Assembly: GCA_964059195.1 (NCBI GenBank)
Contig: CAXKWD010000010.1
Location: 930,001-994,000 of the forward strand
From: Ectobius pallidus
Taxonomy: Eukaryota; Arthropoda; Insecta; Blattodea; Ectobiidae
Length of the DNA: 64,000 nt
Direction: 5' to 3'
The translations under genes were made by a program, and so were the position numbers. The notes beneath the pieces are model-generated. The model made no database searches. It saw only the letters and a list, made by a program, of their open reading frames with translations, and was not told the DNA's origin. Shown one piece after another: positions 15,101 through 29,200 of this stretch (its first letter is position 1; each line of letters begins with the position of its first letter).

Positions 15101-15561
15101 CAATGCATTTTTCAAAGTCGAAACTTTTTCCTAGCAATGTAATTTTTAAAGACAATTTGGCTGCCTAACAATGTAATTTTTCTATCACGAAAGTTTTGCC
15201 TAGCCATGCCAGTCTAAAAAGAAACTGTAGCCTAGCAATGAAGTTTTAAAACACCTGACTGTTGCTTAGGAATGACATTTTGAACAAGAAACTGTAGCTT
15301 AGCAATACCATCTCCAAATACGAAACTGTTGCCTAGCAATGTCATCTATAAGGAATAGTTTTTAATCCCTCAATGATCAATACATACAATGGAAATATCG
15401 GTGATATGCTAATGGCAAAACATGGGTTGTAAATTTTGCTTTAATAGAAAGAATACTGTTGCCTAGCAATGAGCTTTAAAACACGAAAGTGTTGCCTCGC
15501 AATGCCATTTTAAACCGGAAACTGTTGCCTAGCAATGATGTTTTAAAACACCTGACTGTTG

Positions 15562-15566
15562 CTTAG
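15562..15566. repeat. Target-site duplication CTTAG, left copy
   Basis: CTTAG lies immediately before the inserted 1,674-bp element and again immediately after it at 17,241-17,245. Taking out the element and one copy restores a normal satellite sub-repeat (GTTGCTTAG followed by CAATGACATT), so the insertion site is defined to the base. Confidence 0.93.
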
Positions 15567-17240
15567 TGTAGGCTAGTGTGCCTAACAGAATTTGCAATAG
15601 GATTTTCGGAGGACCACTGGATTATAATCAAGAAAATATTCAAGTTTAGAATTGCAGGAATGTTGAAGGAAGCAGGAATAATGGAGAGAGATAATCGTTG
15701 CCTTATTCTTCTTTTCTCGTAGATTACTGCTTCTCTTCTTACTCTTAGTTGTGATTGGCATTAACCAATGTTTAATTATAATCTGCTATCTTTACTAAGT
15801 AGATTTCAGGAGTGATACAAGGTTCATTTATTATTATAATATAATATGGTTTGTTTTCTACAACAACAATCCAAGTTTCTTTATTTTTTGTTCCAATAGT
15901 TACAATTCTTTAGAATAATTGAGCAGTATTGGCTCAAAATACTACTGCAGTATACTCTGTCTGTCAGTAGGAAAAGAGAAGCTGCAATTATTTGCCAAAA
16001 CTTCTTAACGTGATAAACACGGAATTACTTTGTTACAAGCAAGAATGTTAGACCATATTTTTGGTCTTTAATAAATTGTTCAAGATTTACTACGGCAGCA
16101 TATTTAGCTTGCACGTTGGGGAAAAGAGGAGCTGCAAGGATGCCAAAACTCCTTACAATTATGCATGCAGAATTACTTTATAATAACATAGAGATGCTAA
16201 GCCTTGCTTGACTTTTGTAAATTAATGCAAGGTTTGGATTGGAATTACTTAACTTGCATGTCGATTACATCTGATGAGAATGTGACTGCATTTAGCCGGA
16301 CCGTAGTTAAGGGATGTACAGTTATTGAAGCTGAAGTTCTATGTTGCTGTGGATCATCCAGAACGGTGGCCAGTAGCGAGTCCTTCCATGGCTACAAGCT
16401 ACGCTCCCCGAAGTTCTAGTGATGTCCTAATATCCACCTCCTGGTAGATTAAGCAGTGGCTGCTAATGCTGGTTCCATGTTGCGTAGTTGTGTAGATACT
16501 GTACTATTATATATTCAGACTTTTAGTCTGTTGCTAAATTGGGGCTGTGCCCTTACGAAGCGACGATCGGTGAGAGAATGAGAGAAGTCTAACGACCAAA
16601 ATGCGTTCACATAATCATCTTACAAAGAGCCAGATTCTAGAATCCTATGGAAGGTTCTTCTAGAAGTTTCACGTAGCTTCCATCCAGAATAAAGGCAGAG
16701 TTAAAGATAATAACATGCTGTAATTATTCTGTAACATAAAAGATTGGTATGTGAGCATTTGCATTATAATTGTAATGTATAATTACAGAGAAATTTAATA
16801 AATACAATGCGGTGAATAATCGATCTATTCAAAAGCTGCTTCTATAATCAATTGCACTAATCGATATGACGCTTCTAAATAAGCTAATGTATTCTGGCCG
16901 TAGCGCCAAGTAAATGTTAATGTGCTGTCACTCGACTTATCGATATTAGCTCGATGTCGGCAATGTAGCTTTCTGTTGCTAATTAACATTAATTACTGAA
17001 TCTAATGATACTAGCTAATAGTAACAGGAATAAATATGTAAGAATATTCCTTAGTTTATCACAATACAGAGTATAATAGATATTTTCTTTATCTAAATCT
17101 AATAAATAGATACAAGCGTGCCAAGAATTCTGATTGCTGGTAATTGGCATCAGTGCCATCTAGCGATTTGTATTAATACTTCGTTACTAGTATTTGCTAT
17201 AAAAGTACAATAAACAGGCTCTAAGCTGTACGAGCTTACA
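15567..17240. mobile_element. Solo LTR (or LTR-like element) inserted in the satellite
   Basis: This 1,674-bp segment interrupts the satellite cleanly. Its ends are TGTAGGCT and AGCTTACA, an inverted repeat matching at 7 of 8 positions with the TG...CA termini typical of retroviral-type LTRs, and it is flanked by the 5-bp duplication CTTAG. It holds no recognisable coding region; a 71-codon frame at 16,204-16,419 matches nothing I know. A TATAAAA at about 17,199 and an AATAAA soon after it lie close to the right end, and another AATAAA is near 16,799. If these are used, the element reads left to right with a long U3. Two related stretches of about 90 bp lie at about 15,966-16,055 and 16,115-16,205. 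A solo LTR is the simplest reading; a non-autonomous LTR element is possible. It does not resemble the gypsy or BEL LTRs further right. Confidence 0.8.
15966..16205. repeat. Imperfect direct repeat (about 90 bp, two copies) inside the solo LTR
   Basis: Two stretches share the order GAAAAGAG-AGCTGCAA, GCCAAAACT-CTTA and GGAATTACTTT/GAATTACTTTA. They begin near 15,968 and 16,119. Repeated blocks in U3 are common in LTRs and may be enhancer-like; that role is inference. Confidence 0.55.
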
Positions 17241-20200
17241 CTTAGCAATGACATTTTGAACATGAAACTGTAGCTAAGCAATGCCATCTGCAAACACGAA
17301 TCTGTTGCCTAGCAATGTCATCTATAAATAATAGCATTTTTTATCTCTCAATGATCTATACATACAATGAAAATATCGGTGATATGCTAATGGCAAAATA
17401 GGGGTTGTAAATTTTGCTTTAATAGAAAGAACACTGTTGCCTAGCAATGAGTTTTAAAACGCGAAAGTGTTGCCTAGCAATGTCATTTTAAACCGGAAAC
17501 TGTTGACTAGCAATACCATAAAAAAGAACTGTTGCTTAGCAATGTCATTTTTAAACACAATATTGCTACCTATTAAAAGCTTTTAAAAAAAGGTACTGTT
17601 GCGTAGCGATGTCAATTTCTGACACGAAACCTTTACCTTTCAATGCATTTTTCAAAGTCGAAACTTTTTCCTAGCAATGTAATTTTTAAAGACAATTTGA
17701 CTGCCTAACAACGTAATTTTTCTATCACGAAAGTTTTTCCTAGAGATGCCAGTCTAAAAAGAAACTGTAGCCTAGCAATGAAGTTTTAAAACACCTGACT
17801 GTTGCTTAGCAATGACATTTTGAACAAGAAACTGTAGATTAGCAATGCCATCCCCAAATACGAAACTGTTGCCTAGCAATATCATCTATACGGAATAGTT
17901 TTTAATCCCTCAATGATCAATACATACAATGAAAATATCGGTGATATGCTAATGTCCAAACATGGGTTGTAAATTTTACTTTAATAGAAAGAATACTGTT
18001 GCCTAGCAATGAGTTTTAAAACACGAAAGTGTTGCCTAGCAATGCCATTTTAAACCAGAAACTGTTGCCTAGCAATACCATAAGAAAGAACTGTTGCTTA
18101 GCAATGTCATTTTTAAACACAATATTGCTACCTAATATAAACTTTTAAAAAACATACTGTTGCGTAGCAATGTCAATTTCTGACACAAAACTTTTACATT
18201 TCAATGCATTTTTCAAAGAGAAACATTCTCCTAGCATTGTAATTTTTAAATACTATTTGGCTGCCTAACAATGTAATTTTTCTATCACGAAAGTTTTGCC
18301 TAGCCATGCCAGTCTAAACCTGAAACTGTTGCCTAGAAATGTAGTTTTGAAACACCTGACTGTTGCTTAGCAATGACATTTTGAACAAGAAACTGTAGCT
18401 TAGCAATCCCATCTCCAAATAAGAAACTGTTGCCTAGCAATATCATCTATACGGAATAGTTCTTAATCCCTCAATGATCAATACATACAATTAAATATCG
18501 GTGATATGCTAATGTCAAAACGTGGGTTGTAAATTTTACTTTTATAGAAAGAATACTGTTGACTAGCAATGAGCTTTAAAACACGAAAGTGTTGCCTAGC
18601 AATGCCAGTTTAAACCGGAAACTGTTGCCTAGCAATTAAGTTATAAAACACCTGACTGTTGCTTAGCAATGACATTTTGAATAAGAAACTGTAGCTTAGG
18701 AATGCCATCTCCAAACACGAAACTGTTCCCTAGCAAAGTCATCTATAAATAATAGTTTTTTATCTCTAAAGGATCTATACATACAATGAAAATATCGGTC
18801 ATATGCCAATGACAAAACACGGGTTGTAAATTTTGCTTTAATAGAAAGAATACTGTTGTCTAGCAATAAGTTTTAAAACACGAAAGTGAGGGCTAGCAAT
18901 GCCATTTGAAACCGGGAACTGTTGCCTAGCACTACCATAAAAAAGAACTGTTGCTTAGCAAAGTCATCTTTAAACACAATATTGCTACCTATTAAAAGCT
19001 TTTAAAAAAAGTTACTGTATCGTAGCAATGTCAATTTCTGACACGAAACCTTTACATTTAAATGAATTTTTCAAAGTCGAAACTTTTTCTAGCAATGTAA
19101 TTTTTAAAGACAATTTGGCTGCCTAACAATGTAATTTTTCTATCACGAAAGTTTTGCCTAGCCATGCCAGTCTAAACCGGAAACTGTTGCCTAGCAAAGA
19201 AGTTTTAAAGCACCTGACTGTTCCTTACCCATGATATTTTGAACAAGAAACTGTAGCTTAGCATTGCCATCTCCAAACACGAAACTGTTCCCTAGCAAAG
19301 TCATCTGTAATAACAGTTTTATTACCTCTAAAGGATCTATTCATGCAATGAAAATACTGGTCATATGCTAATGGCAAAACACGGGTTGTACAATTTGCTA
19401 TTATAGAAAGAATACTGTTGCCTAGCAATGAGTTTTAAAACACGAAAGTGTTGGCTAGCAATGCCATTTGAAACCGGGAACTATTGCCAAGCAATGTCAT
19501 CAAAAAGAACTGTTGCTTAGCAATGTCATTTTTAAACACAATATTGCTACCTATAAAAGGTTTAAAAAATGTTACTGTTGCGTAGCAATGTCAATTTCTG
19601 ACATGAAACCTTTACCTTTCAATGCATTTTTCAAAGTCGAAACTTTTTCCTAGCAATGTAATTTTTAAAGACAATTTGGCTGCCTAACAATGTAATTTTT
19701 CTATCACGAATGTTTTGCGTATCCATGCCCGTCTAAACCGGAAACTGTTGCCTAGCAATGAAGTTTTCAAACACCTGACTGTTGCTAAGCAATGACATTT
19801 TGAATAAGAAACTGTAGCTTAACGATGCCATCTCCAAATACGCAAATGTTGCCTAGCAATATCATCTATAAAGAATAGTTTTTAATCCCTCAATGTTCAA
19901 TACATACAATGAAAATATCGGTGATATGCTAATGGCAAAACATGGGTTGTAAATTTTGCTTTAATAGAAAGAATACTGTTGCCTAGCAATGAGTTTTAAA
20001 ACACGAAAGTGTTGCCTAGCAACATCATTTTATACCGGAAACTGTTGCCTAGCAATGTCATCAAAAAGAACTGTTGCTTAGCAATGTCATTTTTAAACAC
20101 AATATTGCTACCTAATATAAACTTTAAAAAAAAGATACTGTTGCGCAGCAATGTCAATATCAGACACAACACTTTTACTTTTCAATGCATTTTTCAAAGA

Positions 20201-23200
20201 GAAACATTTTCCTAGCATTGTAATTTTTAAATACTATTTGGCTGCCTAACAATGTAATTTTCCTATCACAAAAGTTTTTCCTAGAGATGCCAGTCTAAAA
20301 AGAAACTGTAGCCTAGCAATGAAGTTTTAAAACACCTGACTGTTGCTTAGCAATGACATTTTGAACAAGAAACTGTAGATTAGCAATGCCATCCCCAAAT
20401 ACGAAACTGTTGCCTAGCAATATCATCTATACGGAATAGTTTTTAATCCCTCAATGATCAATACATACAATGAAAATATCGGTGATATGCTAATGTCCAA
20501 ACATGGGTTGTAAATTTTACTTTAATAGAAAGAATACTGTTGCCTAGCAATGAGTTTTAAAACACGAAAGTGTTGCCTAGCAATGCCATTTTAAACCAGA
20601 AACTGTTGCCTAGCAATACCATAAGAAAGAACTGTTGCTTAGCAATGTCATTTTTAGACACAATATTGCTACCTAATATAAACTTTTAAAAAATATACTG
20701 TTGCGTAGCAATGTCAATTTCAGACACAAAACTTTTACATTTCAATGCATTTTTCAAAGAGAAACATTCTCCTAGCATTGTAATTTTTAAATACTATTTG
20801 GCTGCCTAACAATGTAATTTTTCTATCACGAACGTTTTGCCTAGCCATGCCAGTCTAAACCTGAAACTGTTGCCTAGCAATGTAGTTTTGAAACACCTGA
20901 CTGTTGCTTAGCAATGACATTTTGAACAAGAAACTGTAGCTTAGCAATCCCATCTCCAAATAAGAAACTGTTGCCTAGCAATATCATCTATACGGAATAG
21001 TTCTTAATCCCTCAATGATCAATACATACAATTAAATATCGGTGATATGCTAATGTCAAAACGTGGGTTGTAAATTTTACTTTTATAGAAAGAATACTGT
21101 TGACTAGCAATGAGTTTTAAAACACGAAAGTGTTATCTAGCAATGCCATTTTAAACCGGAAACTGTTGCCTAGCACTACCATAAAAAAGAACTGTTGCTT
21201 AGCAATGTCATTTTTAAACACAATATTGCTACCTATTATAAACTTTTAAAAAATATACTGTTACGTAGCAATGTCAATATCAGACACAAAACCTTTACCT
21301 TTCAATGCATTTTTCAATGTCGAAACTTCTTCCTAGCAATTTAATTTTTAAAGACAATTTGGCTGCCTAACAATGTAATTTTTCTATCACGAAAGGTTTG
21401 CCTAGCAATGCCAGTTTAAACCGGAAACTGTTGCCTAGCAATTAAGTTATAAAACACCTGACTGTTGCTTAGCAATGACATTTTGAATAAGAAACTGTAG
21501 CTTAGGAATGCCATCTCCAAACACGAAACTGTTCCCTAGCAAAGTCATCTATAAATAATAGTTTTTTTATCTCTAAAGGATCTATACATACAATGAAAAT
21601 ATCGGTCATATGCCAATGACAAAACACGGGTTGTAAATTTTGCTTTAATAGAAAGAATACTGTTGTCTAGCAATGAGTTTTAAAACACGAAAGTGAGGGC
21701 TAGCAATGCCATTTGAAACCGGGAACTGTTGCCTAGCACTACCATAAAAAAGAACTGTTGCTTAGCAAAGTCATCTTTAAACACAATATTGCTACCTATT
21801 AAAAGCTTTTAAAAAAAGTTACTGTAGCGTAGCAATGTCAATTTCTGACACGAAACCTTTACATTTAAATGAATTTTTCAAAGTCGAAACTTTTTTCTAG
21901 CAATGTAATTTTTAAAGACAATTTGGCTGCCTAACAATGTAATTTTTCTATCACGAAAGTTTTGCCTAGCCATGCCAGTCTAAACCGGAAACTGTTGCCT
22001 AGCAAAGAAGTTTTAAAGCACCTGACTGTTCCTTACCCATGATATTTTGAACAAGAAACTGTAGCTTAGCATTGCCATCTCCAAACACGAAACTGTTCCC
22101 TAGCAAAGTCATCTGTAATAACAGTTTTATTACCTCTAAAGGATCTATACATGCAATGAAAATACTGGTCATATGCTAATGGCAAAACACGGGTTGTAGA
22201 ATTTGCTATTATAGAAAGAATACTGTTGCCTAGCAATGAGTTTTAAAACACGAAAGTGTTGGCTAGCAATGCCATTTGAAACCGGGAACTGTTGCCAAGC
22301 AATGTCATCAAAAAGAACTGTTGCTTAGCAATGTCATTTTTAAACACAATATTGCTACCTATTAAAAGGTTTAAAAAAAGTTACTGTTGCGTAGCAATGT
22401 CAATTTCTGACATGAAACCTTTACCTTTCAATGCATTTTTCAAAGTCGAAACTTTTTCCTAGCAATGTAATTTTTAAAGACAATTTGGCTGCCTAACAAT
22501 GTAATTTTTCTATCACGAATGTTTTGCGTATCCATGCCCGTCTAAACCGGAAACTGTTGAATAGCAATGAAGTTTTCAAACACCTGACTGTTGCTAAGCA
22601 ATGACATTTTGAATAAGAAACTGTAGCTTAACGATGCCATCTCCAAATTACGCAAATGTTGCCTAGCAATATCATCTATAAAGAATAGTTTTTAATCCCT
22701 CAATGTTCAATACATACAATGAAAATATCGGTGATATGCTAATGGCAAAACATGGGTTGTAAATTTTGCTTTAATAGAAAGAATACTGTTGCCTAGCAAT
22801 GAGTTTTAAAACACGAAAGTGTTGCCTAGCAACATCATTTTATACCGGAAACTGTTGCCTAGCAATGTCATCAAAAAGAACTGTTGCTTAGCAATGTCAT
22901 TTTTAAACACAATATTGCTACCTAATATAAACTTTAAAAAAAAGATACTGTTGCGTAGCAATGTCAATATCAGACACAACACTTTTACTTTTCAATGCAT
23001 TTTTCAAAGAGGAACATTTTCCTAGCATTGTAATTTTTAAATACTATTTGGCTGCCTAACAATGTAATTTTCCTATCACAAAAGTTTTTCCTAGAGATGC
23101 CAGTCTAAAAAGAAACTGTAGCCTAGCAATGAAGTTTTAAAACACCTGACTGTTGCTTAGCAATGACATTTTGAACAAGAAACTGTAGATTAGCAATGCC

Positions 23201-26200
23201 ATCCCCAAATACGAAACTGTTGCCTAGCAATATCATCTATACGGAATAGTTTTTAATCCCTCAATGATCAATACATACAATGAAAATATCGGTGATATGC
23301 TAATGTCCAAACATGGGTTGTAAATTTTACTTTAATAGAAAGAATACTGTTGCCTAGCAATGAGTTTTAAAACACGAAAGTGTTGCCTAGCAATGCCATT
23401 TTAAACCAGAAACTGTTGCCTAGCAATACCATAAGAAAGAACTGTTGCTTAGCAATGTCATTTTTAAACACAATATTGCTACCTAATATAAACTTTTAAA
23501 AAATATACTGTTGCGTAGCAATGTCAATTTCAGACACAAAACTTTTACATTTCAATGCATTTTTCAAAGAGAAACATTCTCCTAGCATTGTAATTTTTAA
23601 ATACTATTTGGCTGCCTAACAATGTAATTTTTCTATCACGAACGTTTTGCCTAGCCATGCCAGTCTAAACCTGAAACTGTTGCCTAGCAATGTAGTTTTG
23701 AAACACCTGACTGTTGCTTAGCAATGACATTTTGAACAAGAAACTGTAGCTTAGCAATCCCATCTCCAAATAAGAAACTGTTGCCTAGCAATATCATCTA
23801 TACGGAATAGTTCTTAATCCCTCAATGATCAATACATACAATTAAATATCGGTGATATGCTAATGTCAAAACGTGGGTTGTAAATTTTACTTTTATAGAA
23901 AGAATACTGTTGACTAGCAATGAGTTTTAAAACACGAAAGTGTTATCTAGCAATGCCATTTTAAACCGGAAACTGTTGCCTAGCACTACCATAAAAAAGA
24001 ACTGTTGCTTAGCAATGTCATTTTTAAACACAATATTGCTACCTATTATAAACTTTTAAAAAATATACTGTTACGTAGCAATGTCAATATCAGACACAAA
24101 ACCTTTACCTTTCAATGCATTTTTCAATGTCGAAACTTCTTCCTAGCAATTTAATTTTTAAAGACAATTTGGCTGCCTAACAATGTAATTTTTCTATCAC
24201 GAAAGGTTTGCCTAGCAATGCCAGTTTAAACCGGAAACTGTTGCCTAGCAATTAAGTTATAAAACACCTGACTGTTGCTTAGCAATGACATTTTGAATAA
24301 GAAACTGTAGCTTAGGAATGCCATCTCCAAACACGAAACTGTTCCCTAGCAAAGTCATCTATAAATAATAGTTTTTTTATCTCTAAAGGATCTATACATA
24401 CAATGAAAATATCGGTCATATGCCAATGACAAAACACGGGTTGTAAATTTTGCTTTAATAGAAAGAATACTGTTGTCTAGCAATGAGTTTTAAAACACGA
24501 AAGTGAGGGCTAGCAATGCCATTTGAAACCGGGAACTGTTGCCTAGCACTACCATAAAAAAGAACTGTTGCTTAGCAAAGTCATCTTTAAACACAATATT
24601 GCTACCTATTAAAAGCTTTTAAAAAAAGTTACTGTAGCGTAGCAATGTCAATTTCTGACACGAAACCTTTACATTTAAATGAATTTTTCAAAGTCGAAAC
24701 TTTTTTCTAGCAATGTAATTTTTAAAGACAATTTGGCTGCCTAACAATGTAATTTTTCTATCACGAAAGTTTTGCCTAGCCATGCCAGTCTAAACCGGAA
24801 ACTGTTGCCTAGCAAAGAAGTTTTAAAGCACCTGACTGTTCCTTACCCATGATATTTTGAACAAGAAACTGTAGCTTAGCATTGCCATCTCCAAACACGA
24901 AACTGTTCCCTAGCAAAGTCATCTGTAATAACAGTTTTATTACCTCTAAAGGATCTATACATGCAATGAAAATACTGGTCATATGCTAATGGCAAAACAC
25001 GGGTTGTAGAATTTGCTATTATAGAAAGAATACTGTTGCCTAGCAATGAGTTTTAAAACACGAAAGTGTTGGCTAGCAATGCCATTTGAAACCGGGAACT
25101 GTTGCCAAGCAATGTCATCAAAAAGAACTGTTGCTTAGCAATGTCATTTTTAAACACAATATTGCTACCTATTAAAAGGTTTAAAAAATGTTACTGTTGC
25201 GTAGCAATGTCAATTTCTGACATGAAACCTTTACCTTTCAATGCATTTTCCAAAGTCGAAACTTTTTCCTAGCAATGTAATTTTTAAAGACAATTTGGCT
25301 GCCTAACAATGTAATTTTCCTATCACAAACGTTTTGCCTAGCCATGCCGGTCTAAACCGGAAACTGTTCCCTAGCAATGTAGTTTTAAAACACCTGACTG
25401 TTGCTTAGCAATGACATTTTGAACAAGAAACTGTAGCTTAGCAATCCCATCTCCAAATACGAAACTGTTGCCTAGCAATATCATCTATACGGAATAGTTT
25501 TTAATCCCTCAATGATCAATACATACAATGAAAATATCGGAGATATGCTAATGTCAAAACATGGGTTGTAAATTTTACTTTAATAGAAAGAATACTGTTG
25601 ACTAGCAATGAGTTTTAAAACACGAAAGTGTTGCCTAGCAATGCCATTTTAAACCGGAAACTGTTGCCTAGCACTACCATAAAAAAGAACTGTTGCTTAG
25701 CAATGTCATTTTTAAACACAATATTGCTACCTATTATAAACTTTTAAAAAATATACTGTTGCGTAGCAATGTCAATTTCAGACACAAAACTTTTACATTT
25801 CAATGCATTTTTCAAAGAGAAACTTTTTCCTAGCAATTTAAATTTTAAATACAAATTGGCTGCCTAGCAATGCTATTTTTCTATCACGAAAGTGTTGCCT
25901 AGCAATGCCAGTCTAAACTGGAAACTGTTGCCTTTCAATGAAGTTTTAAAGCACATGACTGTTGCTTAGCAATGACATTTTGAACAAGAAACTGTAGCTT
26001 AGCAATGCCATCTCCAAACCCGAAACTGTTCCCTAGCAAAGTCATCTATAAATAATAGTTTTTTTATCTCTAAAGGATCTATACATACAATGAAAATATC
26101 GGTCATATGCTAATGGCAAAACACGGGTTGTAAATTTTGCTTTAATAGAAAGAATACTGTTGCCTAGCAATGAGTTTTAAAACACGAAAGTGTTGGCTAG

Positions 26201-29200
26201 CAATGCCATTTGAAACCGGGAACTGTTGCCAAGCAATGTCATCAAAAAGAACTGTTGCTTAGCAAAGTCATTTTAAAACACAATATTGCTACCTATTAAA
26301 AGCTTTTAAAAAAGTTACTGTAACGTAGCAATGTCAATTTGCGACACGAAACCTTTACCTTTAAATGCATTTTTCAAAGTCGAAACTTTTTCCTAGCAAT
26401 GTAATTTTTAAAGACAATTTGGCTGCCTAACAATGTAATTTTTCTATCACGAAAGTTTTGCCTAGCCATGCCAGTCTAAAAAGAAACTGTAGCCTAGCAA
26501 TGAAGTTTTAAAAAACTGACTGTTGTTTAGCAATGACATTTTGAACAAGAAACTGTAGCTTAGCAATGTCATCTCCAAATACGAATCTGTTGCCTAGCAA
26601 TGTCATCTATAAGGAATAGTTTTTAATCCCTCAATAATCAATACATACAATGAAAATATCGGTGATTTGCTAATGTCAAAACAGGGGTTGTAAATTTAGC
26701 TTTAATAGAAAGAATACTGTTGCCTAGCAATGAGCTTTAAAACACGAAAGTGTTGCCTAGCAATGCCATTTTAAACCGGAAACTGTTGCCTAGCAATGAA
26801 GTTTTAAAACACTTGACTGTTGCTTAGCAATGACATTTTGAACAAGAATCTGTAGCTAAGCAATGGCATCTGCAAACACGAAACTGTTGCCTAGCAATGT
26901 CATCTATAAATAATAGTTTTTTTATCTCTCAATGATCTATACGTACAATGAAAATATCGGTGATATGCTAATGCCAAAATAGGGGTTGTAAATTTTACTT
27001 TAATAGAAAGAATACTGTTGACTAGCAATGAGTTTGAAAACACGAAAGTGTTGCCTAGCAATGCCATTTTACAACGGAAACTGTCGCCTAGCAATACCAT
27101 AAAAAAGAACTGTTTCTTAGCAATGTCATTTTTAAACACAATTTTGCTACCTATTATAAACTTTTAAAACATTTACTGTTGCGTAGCAATGTCAATTTCA
27201 GACACAAAACTTTTACATTTCAATGCATTTTTCAAAGAGAATCTTTTACCTAGCAATTTAATTTTTAAATACAATTTGGCTGCCTAGCAATGTAATTTTT
27301 CTATCACGAAAGTGTTGCCTAGCAATGCCAGTCTAAACCGGAAACTGTTGCCTAGCAATGAAGTTTTAAAGCACATGACTGTTGCTTAGCAATGACATTT
27401 TGAACAAGAAACGGTAGCTCAGCAATGCCATCTCCAAACACGAAACTGTTGCCTACCAAAGTCATCTATAAATAATAGTTTTTTATCTCTAAAGGATCTA
27501 TACATACACTGAAAGTATCGGTGATATGCAAATGGCAAAACACGGGTTGTAAATATTGGTTTAATAGAAAGAATACTGTTGCCTAGCAATGAGCTTTAAA
27601 ACACGAAAATGTTGCCTAGCAATGCCATTAGAAACCGGGAACTGTTGCCAAGCAATGTCATCAACAAGAACTGTTGCTTAGAATGTCATTTTTAAACACA
27701 ATATTGCTACCTATTAAAAGCTTTCAAAAAAAGATACTGTTGCGTAGCAATGTCAATTTCTGACACGAAACATTTACCTTTCAATGCATTTTTCAAAGTC
27801 GAAACTTTCTCCTAGCAATGTAATTTTTAAAGACAATTTGGCTGCCTAACAACGTAATTTTTCTATCACGAAAGTTTTGCCTAGAGATGCCAGTCTAAAA
27901 AGAAACTGTACCCTAGCAATGAAGTTTTAAAACACCTGACTGTTGCTTAGCAATGACATTTTGAACAAGAAACTGTAGCTTAGCAATCCCATCTCCAAAT
28001 ACGAAACTGTTGCCCAGCAATATCATCTATACGGAATATTTTTTAATCCCTCAATGATCAATACATACAATTAAATATCGGTGATATGCTAATGTCAAAA
28101 CATGGGTTGTAAATTTTACTTTAATAGAAAGAATACTGTTGACTAGCAATGAGTTTTAAAACACGAAATGTTGCCTAGCAATGCCATTTTAAACCGGAAA
28201 CTGTTGCCTAGCAATACCATAAAAAAGAACTGTGGCTTACCATGTCATTTTTAAACACAATATTGCTACCTATTATAAACTTTTTAAAAATATAATGTTG
28301 CGTTGCAATGTCAATTTCAGACTCAAAACTTTTACATTTCAATGCATTTTTCAAAGTCGAAACTTTTTCCTAGCAATTTAATTTTTAAATACAAATTGGC
28401 TGCCTTGCAATGTTATTTTTCTTTCACGAAAGTGTTGCCTAGCAATGCCAGTCTAAACCAGAAACTGTTGCCTTGCAATGAAGTTTTAAAGCACATGACT
28501 GTTGCTTAGCAATGACATTTTGAACAAGAGACTGTAGCTTAGCAATGCTATCTCCAAACACGAAACTGTTGCCTAGCAAAGTCATCCATAGATAATAGTT
28601 TTTTTTTATCTCTAAAGGATCTATAAATACAATGAAAATATCGTTGATATGCTAATGGCAAAACACGGGTTGTAAATTTTGCTTTATTAGAAAGAATACT
28701 GTTGCCTAGCAATGAGTTTTAAAACATGAAAGTGTTGGCTAGCAATGCCATTAGAAACCGGGAACTGTTGCCAAGCAATGTCATCAAAAAGAACTGTTGC
28801 TTAGAATGTCATTTTTAAACACAATATTGCTACCTATTAAAAGCTTTCAAAAAAAGATACTGTCGCGTAGCAATGTCAATTTCTGACACGAAACCTTTAC
28901 CTTTCAATGCATTTTTCAAAGTCGAAACTTTTTCCTAGCAATGTAATATTTAAAGACAATTTGGCTGCCTAACAATGTAATTTTTCTATCACGAAAGTTT
29001 TGCCTAGAGATGCCAGTCTAAAAAGAAACTGTAGCCTAGCAATGAAGTTTTAAAACACCTGACTGTTGCTTAGCAATGACATTTTGAACAAGAAACTGTA
29101 GATTAGCAATGCCATCCCCAAATACGAAACTGTTGCCTAGCAATGTCATCTATCAATAATAGTTTTTTTATCTCTCAATGATCTATACATACAATGAAAA

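Larger units (their letters stand above)
1..15566. repeat. Hierarchical AT-rich satellite array, left block
   Basis: This tandem array runs off the left edge of the window. Full monomers are about 560 bp, seen by following the spacer landmark (ATCGGTGATATGCTAATG) at near-regular steps. Each monomer is itself a row of about 14 sub-repeats of roughly 33 bp that share the core TGTTGCCTAGCAATG with variants such as GCTTAG, GCGTAG and GACTAG. Some spacers are only about 300 bp apart (near 231/527, 7,190/7,490, 9,180/9,480, 10,040/10,340, 12,580/12,880), marking shortened monomers. Many 60-80-codon open frames occur on both strands; they are by-products of the repeat and I do not call genes in them. 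The core resembles the RFX X-box. Confidence 0.97.

Noticed and set aside
16204..16419. 71-codon frame in the solo LTR
   Set aside because: No recognisable domain, and it lies within sequence bounded by LTR-type ends.
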